A stretch of DNA of 64,000 nt from Sycon ciliatum (taxonomy: Eukaryota > Porifera > Calcarea > Leucosolenida > Sycettidae): the NCBI RefSeq assembly GCF_964019385.1, contig NC_088644.1, positions 44,910,483 to 44,974,482 of the forward strand, read 5' to 3'. A model generated the notes under the pieces. That model saw only the letters and a list, made by a program, of their open reading frames with translations. It was not told the DNA's origin and did no database searches. Shown here piece after piece: positions 44,001 to 54,421 of the stretch. A program made the translations under genes and the position numbers. Numbering within the stretch: position 1 is the stretch's first letter; every line of letters begins with the position of its first letter.

Positions 44001-44833
44001 CTGCCATGCGTGCGGCACGAATGGCCTGGCCTAGTGTTGTCGGGTGCTCCCGAAGAGCCGAGTGACCGATTGCTGCATGCAGGCCCCTCACGAACAGCAC
44101 CGCCTTCGAATGGTCATTCAGGTCGTTCACCTGAAGGCAGAGGTTAGTGAATTCCTGTACGTATGCGTCCAGGCTGCCGCGCTGCACCAGTCCAAACAGC
44201 TTGAGGCGCGCTTCCTCCTGTTCATGGACTGGGCCATACACGTCGCCGAGTGACTGTTTTAGCGTCGGCCAGTCGTGGATGCAGGCGCCGGAATCCAATA
44301 CCGACATCAGCCAAAGCCTGGCGTTGCCTTGTAGGTAGCTGGCAGCGAATCGCACCTGCTCCTGGTCGTCGTTGACGCGCTGTGACACCATGGCGAGCTC
44401 GATAGCGAAGACCCACTCCCTGAAGTCCGCAGGGTTGCCCGAAAACACCGGAGGCCTATTGACTGTCCCATCAAATTTCCTGTCGAGCAGTCGTTGGTCC
44501 GTGGGCCGTTGAGGTCCTTGAGGTATATCCGTCGTTGCGGCAGTTTGTACCCGTCGACGCGCTCCGTCCTTGTAGCGGTCATACCGAGCTAACAGAAGGG
44601 TGGCCACGCATACCAGCAAACAAAAAATCTCGACAACCATCCTTTGCTACCAGTGTAACCGTCCAACCAGAGCGATTCAGGATCAAGAGTAGAACGACTT
44701 TATTATACCATCAACGGGGTTATATGGGACAGAAGTGTAATCCAAGGTGAACATGCAACACAGGTGTGATGTAACACAACGTAAGTGGGAACGTGTAGTA
44801 GGATGCACAGTGTGAGTGTGTGAATCTGTTACA
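41053..44833 (-). mobile_element. Young Gypsy-type LTR retrotransposon (chromodomain type)
   Basis: Two LTRs of 180 bp (41053-41232 and 44654-44833) are identical by eye, with TG...CA ends and target duplication CATAG at 41048-41052 and 44834-44838. Parts on the minus strand are gag (44640-43753) with an N-terminal hydrophobic segment and a CCHC knuckle, then pol (43834-41387) with aspartic protease, RT, RNase H and a chromodomain-like tail. Gag and pol frames overlap by about 80 bases, as in families that use programmed frameshifting. It is very recent, but probably not whole: about one break. Confidence 0.9.
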
Positions 44834-44838
44834 CATAG

Positions 44839-46223
44839 TCCCTATATTCAAACGGAAATCAAAGTCTCTACCCTCCAATTACCGTCCAGTTTCGCTCTTG
44901 TGTATTCTGTCCAAGGTGATGGAGACAATCATCAACAGAACAATCACAAATTTCCTCGAGTCGAACAACGTCTTCTCCACCAGACAGTTTGGATTTCGCC
45001 ATGGTCATAGTGCAGCCGACCTCCTTACCAGCCTCCACCACCAGTGGCTGCATACAGCCGGGGAGAAAGGCGCAGCACGCATACTCGCCATTGACATCGC
45101 CGGTGCGTTTGATCGCGTATCACACCCCGGTGTGCTACACAAGTCCGACGTATACGGCCTGCGTGGGAAACTGCACCAGTGGCTCAGCAGCTACCTCAGT
45201 GAACGCTACCTTCAAGTGGTCATTTGTGGCCAGACATCCTCAAGGCTCCCAATTCAGGCTGGAGTCCCCCAGGGCAGTATTCTGGGTCCGACTCTCTTCC
45301 TCATGTACGTGAACGACTGCGAGGACCACGTACCAGCCGGTGCTGACCTAGCCTCGTTCGCAGACGACACTACGCTGTATGCCAACATCACCCCCACTAC
45401 CCAAGAAGATACCACCCAAGCCCTCCAGCTAGCAGTCAACAACATCTCCCGCTGGGGTCAAGAATGGAGAATAAAATTTGAACCAGCCAAATCCCAGGCA
45501 CTGACCGTCAGTTTCCACCGCACTCAATGGGACATGCCACCGATTGACTTCAACGGATCAAATGTGATGGAACAGGAGGAGCTCAAAATCTTGGGCATCA
45601 GTTTCGATGGTCAGCTTACCTTCCGGCGCCACCTTCGTACCGTAGCCCTCCGGGCAACACAGCGACTTGGTGCTTTGCGTAAGGCTTTCCACCTCCTAGA
45701 CGTGCCCGGTCGCATCCAAGCCTACAATGCTTTTGTGCGCCCAGTGATGGAGTACTGCCCTATTGTCTGGATGGGAGCGGCCCCATCCCATCTTGCAAGA
45801 CTCGACCGTGTGCAAGCCCGGGCCATCCGTGCCATCGCCCCAATGTGTTGGCTGCCGAGTCTTGCTCTTCGTCGGATGGTTGCAGCACTTTGCCTCCTGT
45901 ACAAGATGCATTGTCCGGATGCGCATCCCCTTCTACAGAGGATGCTGCCACCCCAGCAGCCCCAACTACGAACAGTCCACTCCACCCGTAGTACATTCCA
46001 GAGATGTAATGCTCACGCACACCAACTGGCCAATGAACTTCCAGTCCGTTCCCGAAACAACCTGTGTCGAGCCTACCCTCACGCAGTTGTCCCCATCTGG
46101 AACCAGCTGCCCGCCGGAGTCTTCTCTGGTCCTTTCTGCACCAAGAACTTGCAACACTTCAAAGTTGCAGCCAACCGCTATTTGAAGACCAACGACTGGT
46201 CGTGGGCACATGACCATCTCTGA
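44839..46223 (+). CDS. LINE ORF2, second part: RT core and C-terminus
   Basis: It continues directly from 41052 in the LINE reading frame (IV|PIFKRKSKS). It holds NYRPVSLLCILSKVME, motif A as DIAGAFDRVSH, QAGVPQGSILGPTLF, the catalytic ASFADDTTLYAN, LKILGISFDGQLTF and the C-terminal VPIWNQLPAGVFSG. The stop is at 46221-46223. Protein similarity to 7842-9035 (LINE-C) is clear. Confidence 0.9.
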
Positions 46224-46551
46224 TCATCAGCATCATATCTGCCTCACCCCATGACTTCCAAATTCCGCTCCACATACTATTCCCAATAACGTCTGTTCTT
46301 CTTTTCTCTCCTTCTCCTCCTAGCACTGTCTGTCTTATCATTCCCCTCCTTCTAATGTACTGTCTCTCCTCCTAACATTTCGTATCATGTACCTGTCACT
46401 CCTTTCATTTTTCTTCTTTTTTTGGTGCGTTTTATGTCCCCATGACGTCGAGACCTCAGGTCGGCTGAGGGCAAAAAGCCTCACCATCACTATGCTCCCA
46501 CTATGCAATTTTTTGTCTTTGCCTGTGAGCTGTGATCATTGTAAAAAAAAA
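46224..46551 (+). other. LINE 3' UTR and poly(A) tail
   Basis: A CT-rich 3' UTR is followed by a TGATCATTGT stretch and a short A run ending at the ACAGT target duplication. No gene is present. Confidence 0.7.
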
Positions 46552-46801
46552 ACAGTATATTTCACTTCATCGAATAATTAACAATGAACACTAATAACAC
46601 CGGATATTTATAGCATGCAAAAACAGCCTACATGTATATCAAAACATACACATATAAAATATGACATGACAGCGTATACTGCAAACCGCACATAGCGCAT
46701 ATAGCGTATGCCATGCAGCAACATCAGCGGTATGGCGGAGTCGAAATACAACATTGCAACGAATACAATGCCATAAGCGCGAAGGCCTTTCCCACTTGAG
46801 T
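46552..46801 (-). mobile_element. LTR fossil, second part
   Basis: This continues the LTR interrupted at 38176. It shares the TATAGCATGC and GCATATAGCGTATGCCATGC words with 35070-35230 in reverse orientation. It stops at 46801, where plus-strand integrase sequence of another element begins. Confidence 0.7.
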
Positions 46802-48951
46802 TCAACATCCCCACACCCCTCATCCGTCGTTTCAACTGGCCGTGGTCAAGATGGGAAACGGAACAGGAGAAGGACCGAGATCTCGCCCAAGTAGTGTCCT
46901 GGCTAGGTATGGACTCTCCGCCTTGCCCACAGGACATGATGGGTAGCAGTCCTGAGGTATGTATTTTGTGGAAAAATCATGAAATGCTGGTTCATCATGA
47001 AGGGGTGTTGTGCCGTCGTTGGGAGGACCCTTGCCCCGGTAAGCCGTCTACCTTGCAAGTCGTTGTTCCCCGACATTTACGTTATTTGGTTTTGCAAGAG
47101 TATCATGACCAGGGGGGACATACGGGTTCTACACGCCTGCAGAAGAAACTGACGCAACAATTTCACTGGGTAGGCATGAAGAAAGATGTCTTAGATTGGG
47201 TTGCAAGTTGTTCTTCCTGTAGCCAGTTGAAACGTCCCGTAGGCAGAGGGTCTGGCGCTCCAATACAGTCTTCCTGGACGGGGTATCCTTTTGAGCGAGT
47301 AGCAATGGGTTTGATCCCCAATTTACCGGAGACAGCGGAAGGGAACCGCCATATTTTGGTTGTAGTTGACTGTTTCACTAAATGGGTGGAAGCTTTTCCG
47401 CTTCCGAGAATGGATGCTTCCACTGCTGCTTTGGTGTTTGTCAATGAGTTTGTGTCACGTTTTGGTGCTCCTGATCGGTTGCATACCGATCAGGGCAAAA
47501 ACTTTGATGGCTCTCTGGTTCGCAGTGTTTGCTTTCTGCTTAGCATAGATAAGACCAGGACAACTGCGTAACATCCACAGAGTGACGGTCTGGTTGAAAG
47601 ATTCAACCAGACGCTTGAGCGTGGCCTGGCGCACTATGTCTGCCGGAATCATCGAGATTGGGACATGAAGTTGCCAGCCTTCTTGATGGGATACCGCTCG
47701 ACGCCCGAGACTAGTACCGGCTACAGTCCAAGCTATCTGCTCTTTGGTCGGGAGTTATGCCTACCTCAAGACTTGACATTTGGATTACCGCCAGGAGCAG
47801 CATCCGCAGTAGCGTCCCAGCCGGAATTTGTGAGTGCTCTCCGCCGACGCCTGGAGGACGCTCCTGCGCAGGTCCGGGAATACCTGGGCAACGTGCACCG
47901 CTATCAAGCGCATATCCGTGATCGCAACGCTAAGGCCGTGATGTTCCAAGCAGGTGACGCAGTGTGGTTTCTGGTGCCGGCTATTCCAAAGGATACAACC
48001 GCCAAGTTTTCTAGACTGTGGCACGGACTGTACCTAGTCGAGGAGAAGCTCTCAGCCGTCACCTACCGCATCAAGCTGTCTGAGCCCACGGCAAGTCGGC
48101 TGATAGTGCACGTCGACCGGTTGAAAAGTTGCCATCATCGACCGAGTCGGCTGTAGGAGGTCCACGAGCAAGATGAGTCGGACCCACCGCAGCCCATGGC
48201 ATCCACCCTGACTCCGTCCTACCAGCCTGATGCCACTGATGCCGCCCCCCGAGACGAGGAGGACACCGCTCGGGTATTTGACAGTGCTCTGCCAGTTGGC
48301 GTGATGGAAAGGCGAACCCCGCGTTCCCGCCATCCACCTCAGCTGTTTGGGAGTCCCGTCTGGCATGAGTAAGGATTTCAGTGGTATTGTCTAGATTGGA
48401 TGTGGCCCATATTATAGCTAGTCTTTGAACAGTTTTGGATCGGAACTCCAATTTTGACCTGCACTCGTTTAGTTTAATTGTTAGCCATAATCTTAGTCTA
48501 ATTTATTACGTTACTTATACCACGAGGACGTGTTCTTTTCCGTGTAAGCGGGGGGATATGTCGTATCCATACTATTGACACGTGCCTTTTAGGCCTCTAC
48601 GGGACAAGTATGCCTTATTTAGGTGTCTAATTATTTATCTATCTCCCGTTAACGGGTTCATAATCGTCGTTATTTTATGTCTTCACACAAGGCCTGGGGC
48701 CTTCCTTATTTGGTATACGCTGTTATTTCCCCACATGGCTCCCACTCTTTATGCAACAGTTCGTACACATATTTACTACGGTTTGATACGCTATTGCATG
48801 CGGGACCAGCAATCTCGTGGCCATAGACTTCCATGGCCGCAACTAGATACTATTGCTATCACCTTCCTTTTCTCTCTCTCTCTTGCCTTCCGCCTTCAGG
48901 CGGAAGCTTCGGCTTCTAGTGGTCTAACCCCGGGGCCGACCGGATACGACA
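46802..48951 (+). mobile_element. Gypsy-type LTR retrotransposon fossil (integrase end and 3' LTR)
   Basis: The parts seen are an integrase region with its zinc-binding and catalytic-core parts (about 46850-48156), a purine-rich tract (48549-48556) and a 393-bp LTR (48559-48951) with inverted ends TGTCGTATCC/GGATACGACA. The 5' half is not present. It is broken, with a few breaks. It lies against the RT region of a minus-strand element, so it probably inserted into that one. Confidence 0.85.
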
Positions 48952-50430
48952 CGCATAATCAGAGTGAACCATTCGACTTACGCACAGGGACGACAGGCGA
49001 CACCCACGGCGACGCCTCTTTCACTGGTTCAATAATGTCCGCATTCACTGATCGCGTCAGCTCCTTTTCGATGTCAGCCTTGGCGCTGAATGGTGGACAA
49101 CGAGCTGGCTGCGCCTCAGGCCATGCTTTCTGGTCGACAGTGATGGACACGGGAGCAGTGTCCACCAGCCGTGCCGTGTCTGCCAGGTGGGCTTTCACCA
49201 GCAGCTCCAGTTGTGCGATAACATCCTGGCCAAACAGTAGAGTTCGCCGGCCTGCCGATACAATGAAACATTCGCATTGGATTGACCTTTCCCCAACGGC
49301 AACATCGACATCCGCCAATGCCAAGCGTCTTGACTTCGCCGCCATTGTACGCACACAGCTTACGATCACTGCAGCGAGTGGGCTGTACCACATCATCCGT
49401 CAGGATTGTCCGTGTTGCGCCGGTATCGAGAAGTCCCTCACACGGCCTGCCATTCACCATGAGCGTCATAGTGAATTGACCACTGGCTACCTTGTCGCTG
49501 CAAGCGTAAATCGAATCGTACACAATTCGCGCGGCTTCACTGTCCTCATCCTGCACCGCATGAGCTTTGCTGGAGAGGCAGACTGCTGCGAAATGACCTA
49601 CTTTGCCACAGTCCCGACACCTTACATGTGCAGCCGAGCAAAATTGCTTGCCTTTGGCATGTACACGACCACAGGATTTGCATCTTAGGCTCTTGGTAGA
49701 CGTCTTCCCCATGGCGCGCCGGTCGCCACTTCCGATTCCACCCTAGACGCTGCCCGAAACTACAGCAGCCAATTCTGGTCCTCTAGGCGCTGATGTCTCC
49801 AAGCCTCCTGGACTCGTCCAAATTTCGTATAGCTTGCAGTCGGATAAAGATGCTTCTAGGGCCACAGCCTTTGAAACGGCATCCGCTAGCGTCAGCTTTG
49901 CCTCCTTTAGCAGTTCCCGAAGGTGGAACTAACGAAGGTGGAGACAGATTCATCTGGCGTCTGTTTAATCTGCCGAAACTTGTGCCTTTCAGACGTCGTG
50001 TTTCTGGATGGGCGAAAATGAGCACGGACTGCCTCTGTAAGGGCTTTGTATGTGTCTCCTGGGTCGTCGTGTGTTGCATCACTTGGAGCGGGAACAACCA
50101 GACCCTTGACAATCTTCCTGATCCCAAGACCAGCCAGATTCAAGAAGAGACACTTCTTGTCCTCTGGAGTCGAAACTTGACAGATCTTCATGTAGTCGTT
50201 CACATCCTCCAGCCATAGGTCGAAGTAGGCACCGATGTCTTGTCCGAAGTCAGAATGAAATTCCTTCGGTGGCCGGCCCTTCACCATAGCGTCCAGATGC
50301 TTGACTGCCGGTTCACTGCGCAAATGTAGTACCGTAGCCCACGCTTGCCAGAGCAACTGCTTGGTTCCAGAAGATGTGTATTCTGATTCTGCATGATGCG
50401 ACACTCGGCTTATAACACAATACGGAATGT
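48952..50430 (-). mobile_element. Gypsy-type LTR retrotransposon fossil (gag to early RT)
   Basis: The minus-strand parts are gag (from about 50404), a nucleocapsid knuckle region, an aspartic protease and the beginning of RT (ends at 48952). No LTR was identified. It is broken, with several breaks. The family differs from the element at 41053-44833. Confidence 0.8.
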
Positions 50431-50639
50431 GCCAAACTCTACACTATAGTATGATGGCGTTAATGTTATAGCCTATACTCTACAACATAACACTGACCAC
50501 TATGATAGCACAAATCCCAGCACTACAGACAGCACGATCCAAAATTCTTCTCCGTTACTATCTCAGTCGGTTTCTCCAGGCTGTAACCTGCTCTATCCAA
50601 CACATCATGTATTAGCAGATGGTGCTTCCTCTGGCATTT

Positions 50640-51833
50640 CGTGCACCTTGAGCCTGACCGACATTCCCTGGCCATATGGCCATACATGAGGCAGTTCAAG
50701 GAGAGTCTCTCTCACTGCTGAAAGCCTTTCTCCCTTCCCGTGACAGGGACTTTAGCTGCTTCTCTGCATCTGCGACCGATATCGCCATGCACTGAGCCGA
50801 CGCAGTGGGCCTTGGCACGGATCGTTCTACTGGCTTCCTGGCAGTATCACCCTGTCGTCCGTGCGCCACCTGGTAAGACGCGCCGTGCTCCTGTACCTGG
50901 CACAGAGACATCCCGTAGCACTGCCGTTCGACCAGGTACATCTTCATCTCAGTTCCGCATTGATCCAAGATTACCTGCTTTGCCATTGCTTGCAGCGCAG
51001 GGGCCATTTTACCAATATCGGCGCTATACTTGGTGTCCACCTCGCTATCTTCCGTCATAGCGAGTGTGGCCCACACCTCTACCTCTCGGCAAACACGGAC
51101 AACGTATTGGTGAAAAGACTCATCTGACCACTGCTTGCCTGTCAACAATGTCTTCCACGCTTTATCCGGAGTCTTTCCGAGCTAGGCAAACAACTCTCGC
51201 TTTGCTTCCTCATAATTATTGCGTCGAATACATATCCTCTCGCCTTTGCTACCGGCTAGCGCGATGCGCAATCGCAGCAGCCATTCGCTTTCTTCAAACT
51301 CGTTCTTGGAACAGATGTCCTCGAACAGGTCAGGATAACGGTCCAATGGCTGCGTTCCATCATGAAGGGGTTTTCATCAACGGATGATGCCCACCGCTGT
51401 GACTGGGAGCTTCCGCTGTACCTCCCATCGCACTCTCACTGGTGGCTTTACCATCACCCTCATACGCGTTGGCGATGCGCTTGTTAATCTCCTTGAGCGT
51501 TTTTCCAACCTCGGTTCGGAGCGCCTCCTCCCGCCGTCTGGCACTGCGCTCCTCACGCTCCTCGTGCTGTCAGAGCCTCTGCTCCAAATGTTCCCTCAAC
51601 TACCCGCCTTCCAATCCTAACAGAATTCCATTGGCGATTAAGCAGGCTTCCAAATTATGTAGCTGTTCTGGTTCCTGTGCCATGCTCGCTTGTATCCTGG
51701 CGTGGTCGCCAAATGTTATGAACCCTCTGAGATTGTCAAACTTGTCAGGATCGAACGACCACATGGCACGAGGACAACTCTTATGCCATAAGCGCGAAGG
51801 CCTTTCCCACTTGAGAACTGGTGGTTTGCAACA
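50640..51833 (-). mobile_element. LTR retrotransposon fossil (LTR and gag)
   Basis: The LTR (51714-51833, TGTT...AACA) and gag region (51710-50640) match the plus-strand fossil at 35011-36740. Gag ends with a CCHC-type knuckle region. Broken, several breaks. Confidence 0.7.
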
Positions 51834-52184
51834 ATGGTGTAACGACGCTCACACCGATACCATCATGTTTTGTTAAATACACACGCATTCTCTAAATCTC
51901 TCACACACACACTCATTCTCCAAATCTCACAAACACATTCTCTCTCTCTCTCACACACCATTGGACGCCGATCGCCAAAGGCGATGATAGCGATGCTACA
52001 GCAGAAGCCATAGCAGCTTGGGCTGGGATTGCATCATTCAACAACTTGCAAGGCTGAAGAATTGACCGCCACTATTCAGCCTGGTCTACACCACACAGCT
52101 ATGAAGTGGCTTCTTCTGGCCAGTGAATCCCTACTTTTTGGGGGGGGTTTCATTTTTTTCCGCACACACATCACACCACATACT
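51834..52184. other. No gene; first unit of a tandem duplication
   Basis: The stretch 52015-52130 is repeated, with changes, at 52460-52585 (AACTTGCAAGGCTGA and TTCTGGCCAGTGAA words). The two units are separated by a tRNA-like SINE. Short CACACA and CTCTCT patches lie at 51900-51950. Confidence 0.5.
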
Positions 52185-52350
52185 CCGGCATGCACTGGCT
52201 GTTGGTAACCACCCAGGAGAATAAAAGAAGTCAGGAGAAGTCTGAGAAAGAGAAGAAAGACATGTATGACCACAATCGTCGAGAATCGAACCCGCAACCT
52301 CTCGATTGGAAATCGCTGCACATACCACTGCACCATATGGGACACACGAT

Positions 52351-52386
<36 letters not shown>

Positions 52387-52390
52387 CTCA
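52185..52390 (-). mobile_element. tRNA-derived SINE with (CA)n end
   Basis: On the minus strand, after a (TG)n run (52385-52352), an A-box-like GGTGCAGTGGTA and a B-box GGTTCGATTCT stand at tRNA spacing, followed by about 100 bp of tail. It sits between two copies of a short duplicated flank. Confidence 0.6.
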
Positions 52391-52574
52391 GACCTCAGAC
52401 CTCAGACATGCCCATTGCGGGAGCAATGATAGCGAACAGCTATGTTTTTAGTAGACATAGCCACTTGTGCTGGGATTACACCATCCAACAGCTTGCAAGG
52501 CTGATGAATTAACCCCCACTATTTTAGCCTGGTATCCACCACACAGCTGTTTGAAGTGACTTTTTCTGGCCAGT

Positions 52575-52760
52575 GAAGACTCGGCGAAAACACCGGCCAA
52601 TGTTACGAGAGTGGGTGATTGCCAACCACGGCGATAAATAGAAATAAGGGGAGGGAAAAAGAAAGAGTAGCAAAACGAACAGCAACAACAACTCCGTAAT
52701 TAAAGATAAAAACAGTGAAAAACACAGAGACGCAAAGGACATGTGGATAATGAGCTATGT
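52575..52760 (-). mobile_element. LINE-B 3' UTR relic
   Basis: The minus strand shows the family phrase GGTTGGCAATCACCC near 52610-52625 and a T-rich stretch before it. No coding sequence remains. Confidence 0.55.
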
Positions 52761-53239
52761 GTGTCGTAGTAAATAAGGGGCGGTACGGATCTTAAACAGG
52801 CGGAGTGAGGTCAGGTCCTTTTTTCCTTTTTCTTTTTTACTGAAAAACAGGTACGGTGATACTTGATCTCATTCGCTATATCATCCTGATTCAAGATAGT
52901 TCGTTCAATATTCTAGCGTGCCTGCGTGTACGAGTAGCATTGAGCAAACTAAACTCTGCCTCGTATGTGGCGCACAAAGTAAATTTCTCTGCCAAGCGCC
53001 TGTTCTGCGCGTCAGGTTTATAATCCTGGCACACCACACACTTGCTCAGATCGTGCCTGTTCCCCTTCGGATCTGCCTGCCTGATTCGGCTCCGACGGCA
53101 AAACACTCTAGAGGAAGCTTTTCTTCAAACGTCAAAGGTTTCTTGACGGACTCTGTATGCAGAAACCCACTACTAAAGTATACCCTAGAATGACGGGGTT
53201 CGAGTTCATGTACAATTTCCGTATGCAGCGGAAGATCGC
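52761..53239. other. No gene recognised
   Basis: A 91-codon plus frame (52918-53193) has some cysteines but no motif I recognise and no clear splice sites. Confidence 0.3.
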
Positions 53240-53760
53240 CATTAGTATTATTATTAGACACAATCTCATAGCATGTGACAAGCATAGCTAATGCAGGGAC
53301 AGAATCCCCTGAGACAAGGGCGTTGAGCCAGCCACGGCAATAGTAGGCTAGGAAAACAAAGCAAATATGAATTAAAGCAGAAAAGGAATGGAAAATTACA
53401 AAGAAAAACGATCAACGGAAGTGAGCACTATCAAAATTCGTGCATCACCCAGGTATTCGAGAATGTTCTTCGATGATAATTATTGCGTCTAGTTCAGTTG
53501 TGATAGTAGATCTTTAAACTGACCAATAGAAGAACAAGTTTTCAGACTGTATGGTAATGATAACCAATGAGAGTAGCCGGAAAACAAAGGGGACTTTAGA
53601 TACTGGGCTGACTTAACAAGAGGCAGGATGCCATATCTACCAAACGGACAACAATACAGACTTGCCGATACTTTTATCGTCTTCAGCAGCCACAACTTAG
53701 TCAGAAACAGCTCTAAAACATTTGTGAGCTCCTACTTGCCACGAAACTTCTAAACTAAGA
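53240..53760 (-). mobile_element. LINE-B 5'-truncated relic
   Basis: Frame 53695-53489 matches the LINE-B C-terminal block (KSPLFSGYSHWLSLPYSLKT). The 3' UTR follows with the TGGCTGGCTCAACGCC variant of the family phrase and ends in AATAAT near 53250. Confidence 0.75.
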
Positions 53761-53851
53761 CTCTTTTTCGACATGGGACCGCGCACCATGAGCCCCGAAT
53801 CACTTCACTTGTGAGCTGTTGTACGACGCTGAGAAGTCCTGTGGGGAGGGG

Positions 53852-54421
53852 GGGGGTTACAAAACCACAAGTTCTCGCTGATGACATGGTATTCGCTTGA
53901 ATATCGTATTTCGACTCCGCCGTACCGCTGATGCATCATGCATGGTATCAAGAGTACATAACCCCCCCCCCCCCCAGAGTGTGCAACGCATAAGGTCTTG
54001 GTCCAGCGGAATCGGACCTTCTGATGTCATGCGTACACTCCACACCAGCGCAAGGCCGGTCTCGAGGCAGGGCACCATTGTTTCTGATCCGAGAGTACCC
54101 GCGACTTCCCGGGTTCCCCTCAGATGTGTACGGTGATCGTATTATGACGCAAAGAACCGATTCTGCTCAAAGAAGACCCTATGCACAGCTGGATCAGGCG
54201 TTGCACACTCTGGGGGGTTATGTACTCTTGATGGTATACGCTATATGCGCTGTGTGCGATTTACTGTGTACGCTGTCATTTGCATGCTATAATTATCTGG
54301 TGGTCTTAGACTGAGTCATTATGTTTGATCAAATGAAATATACCGTTAAGAGTCAAAAGTTGTCCTTGTGCAGTGTGCTCATTCGTTTCTGACACTTACG
54401 AGCATCAGAGGCTTCATAACA
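53852..54421 (+). mobile_element. LTR-like fossil split by a MITE
   Basis: The outer parts match the LTR at 35011-35352: ACAAAACCACAAGTTCTC at the start, GTATACGCTATATGCGCTG in the middle, TTCATAACA at the end. A MITE (53948-54231) lies inside. Copy 2 of the 1.9-kb repeat begins directly after its end. Confidence 0.6.
53948..54231. mobile_element. MITE with 5-bp target duplication
   Basis: The 284-bp element has terminal inverted repeats of about 35 bp (TCAAGAGTACATAACCCCCC at the left) and the target duplication TGGTA at 53943-53947 and 54232-54236. Its right end recurs at 63423-63473. No coding capacity. A 5-bp duplication is shared by Transib/RAG-type elements, among others; the superfamily is open. 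Confidence 0.75.

Larger units (their letters stand above)
38177..46551 (+). mobile_element. Complete-looking CR1/Jockey-type LINE, interrupted by a Gypsy element
   Basis: The element has a 5' UTR (about 185 bp), ORF1, ORF2 with endonuclease and RT, a 3' UTR and a short poly(A) tail. Its target duplication ACAGT lies at 38172-38176 and 46552-46556, inside an LTR. A Gypsy element occupies 41053-44833 within ORF2. Without it the LINE is about 4.6 kb. Both ORFs look open apart from that insertion, so it was probably active recently. Confidence 0.9.
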
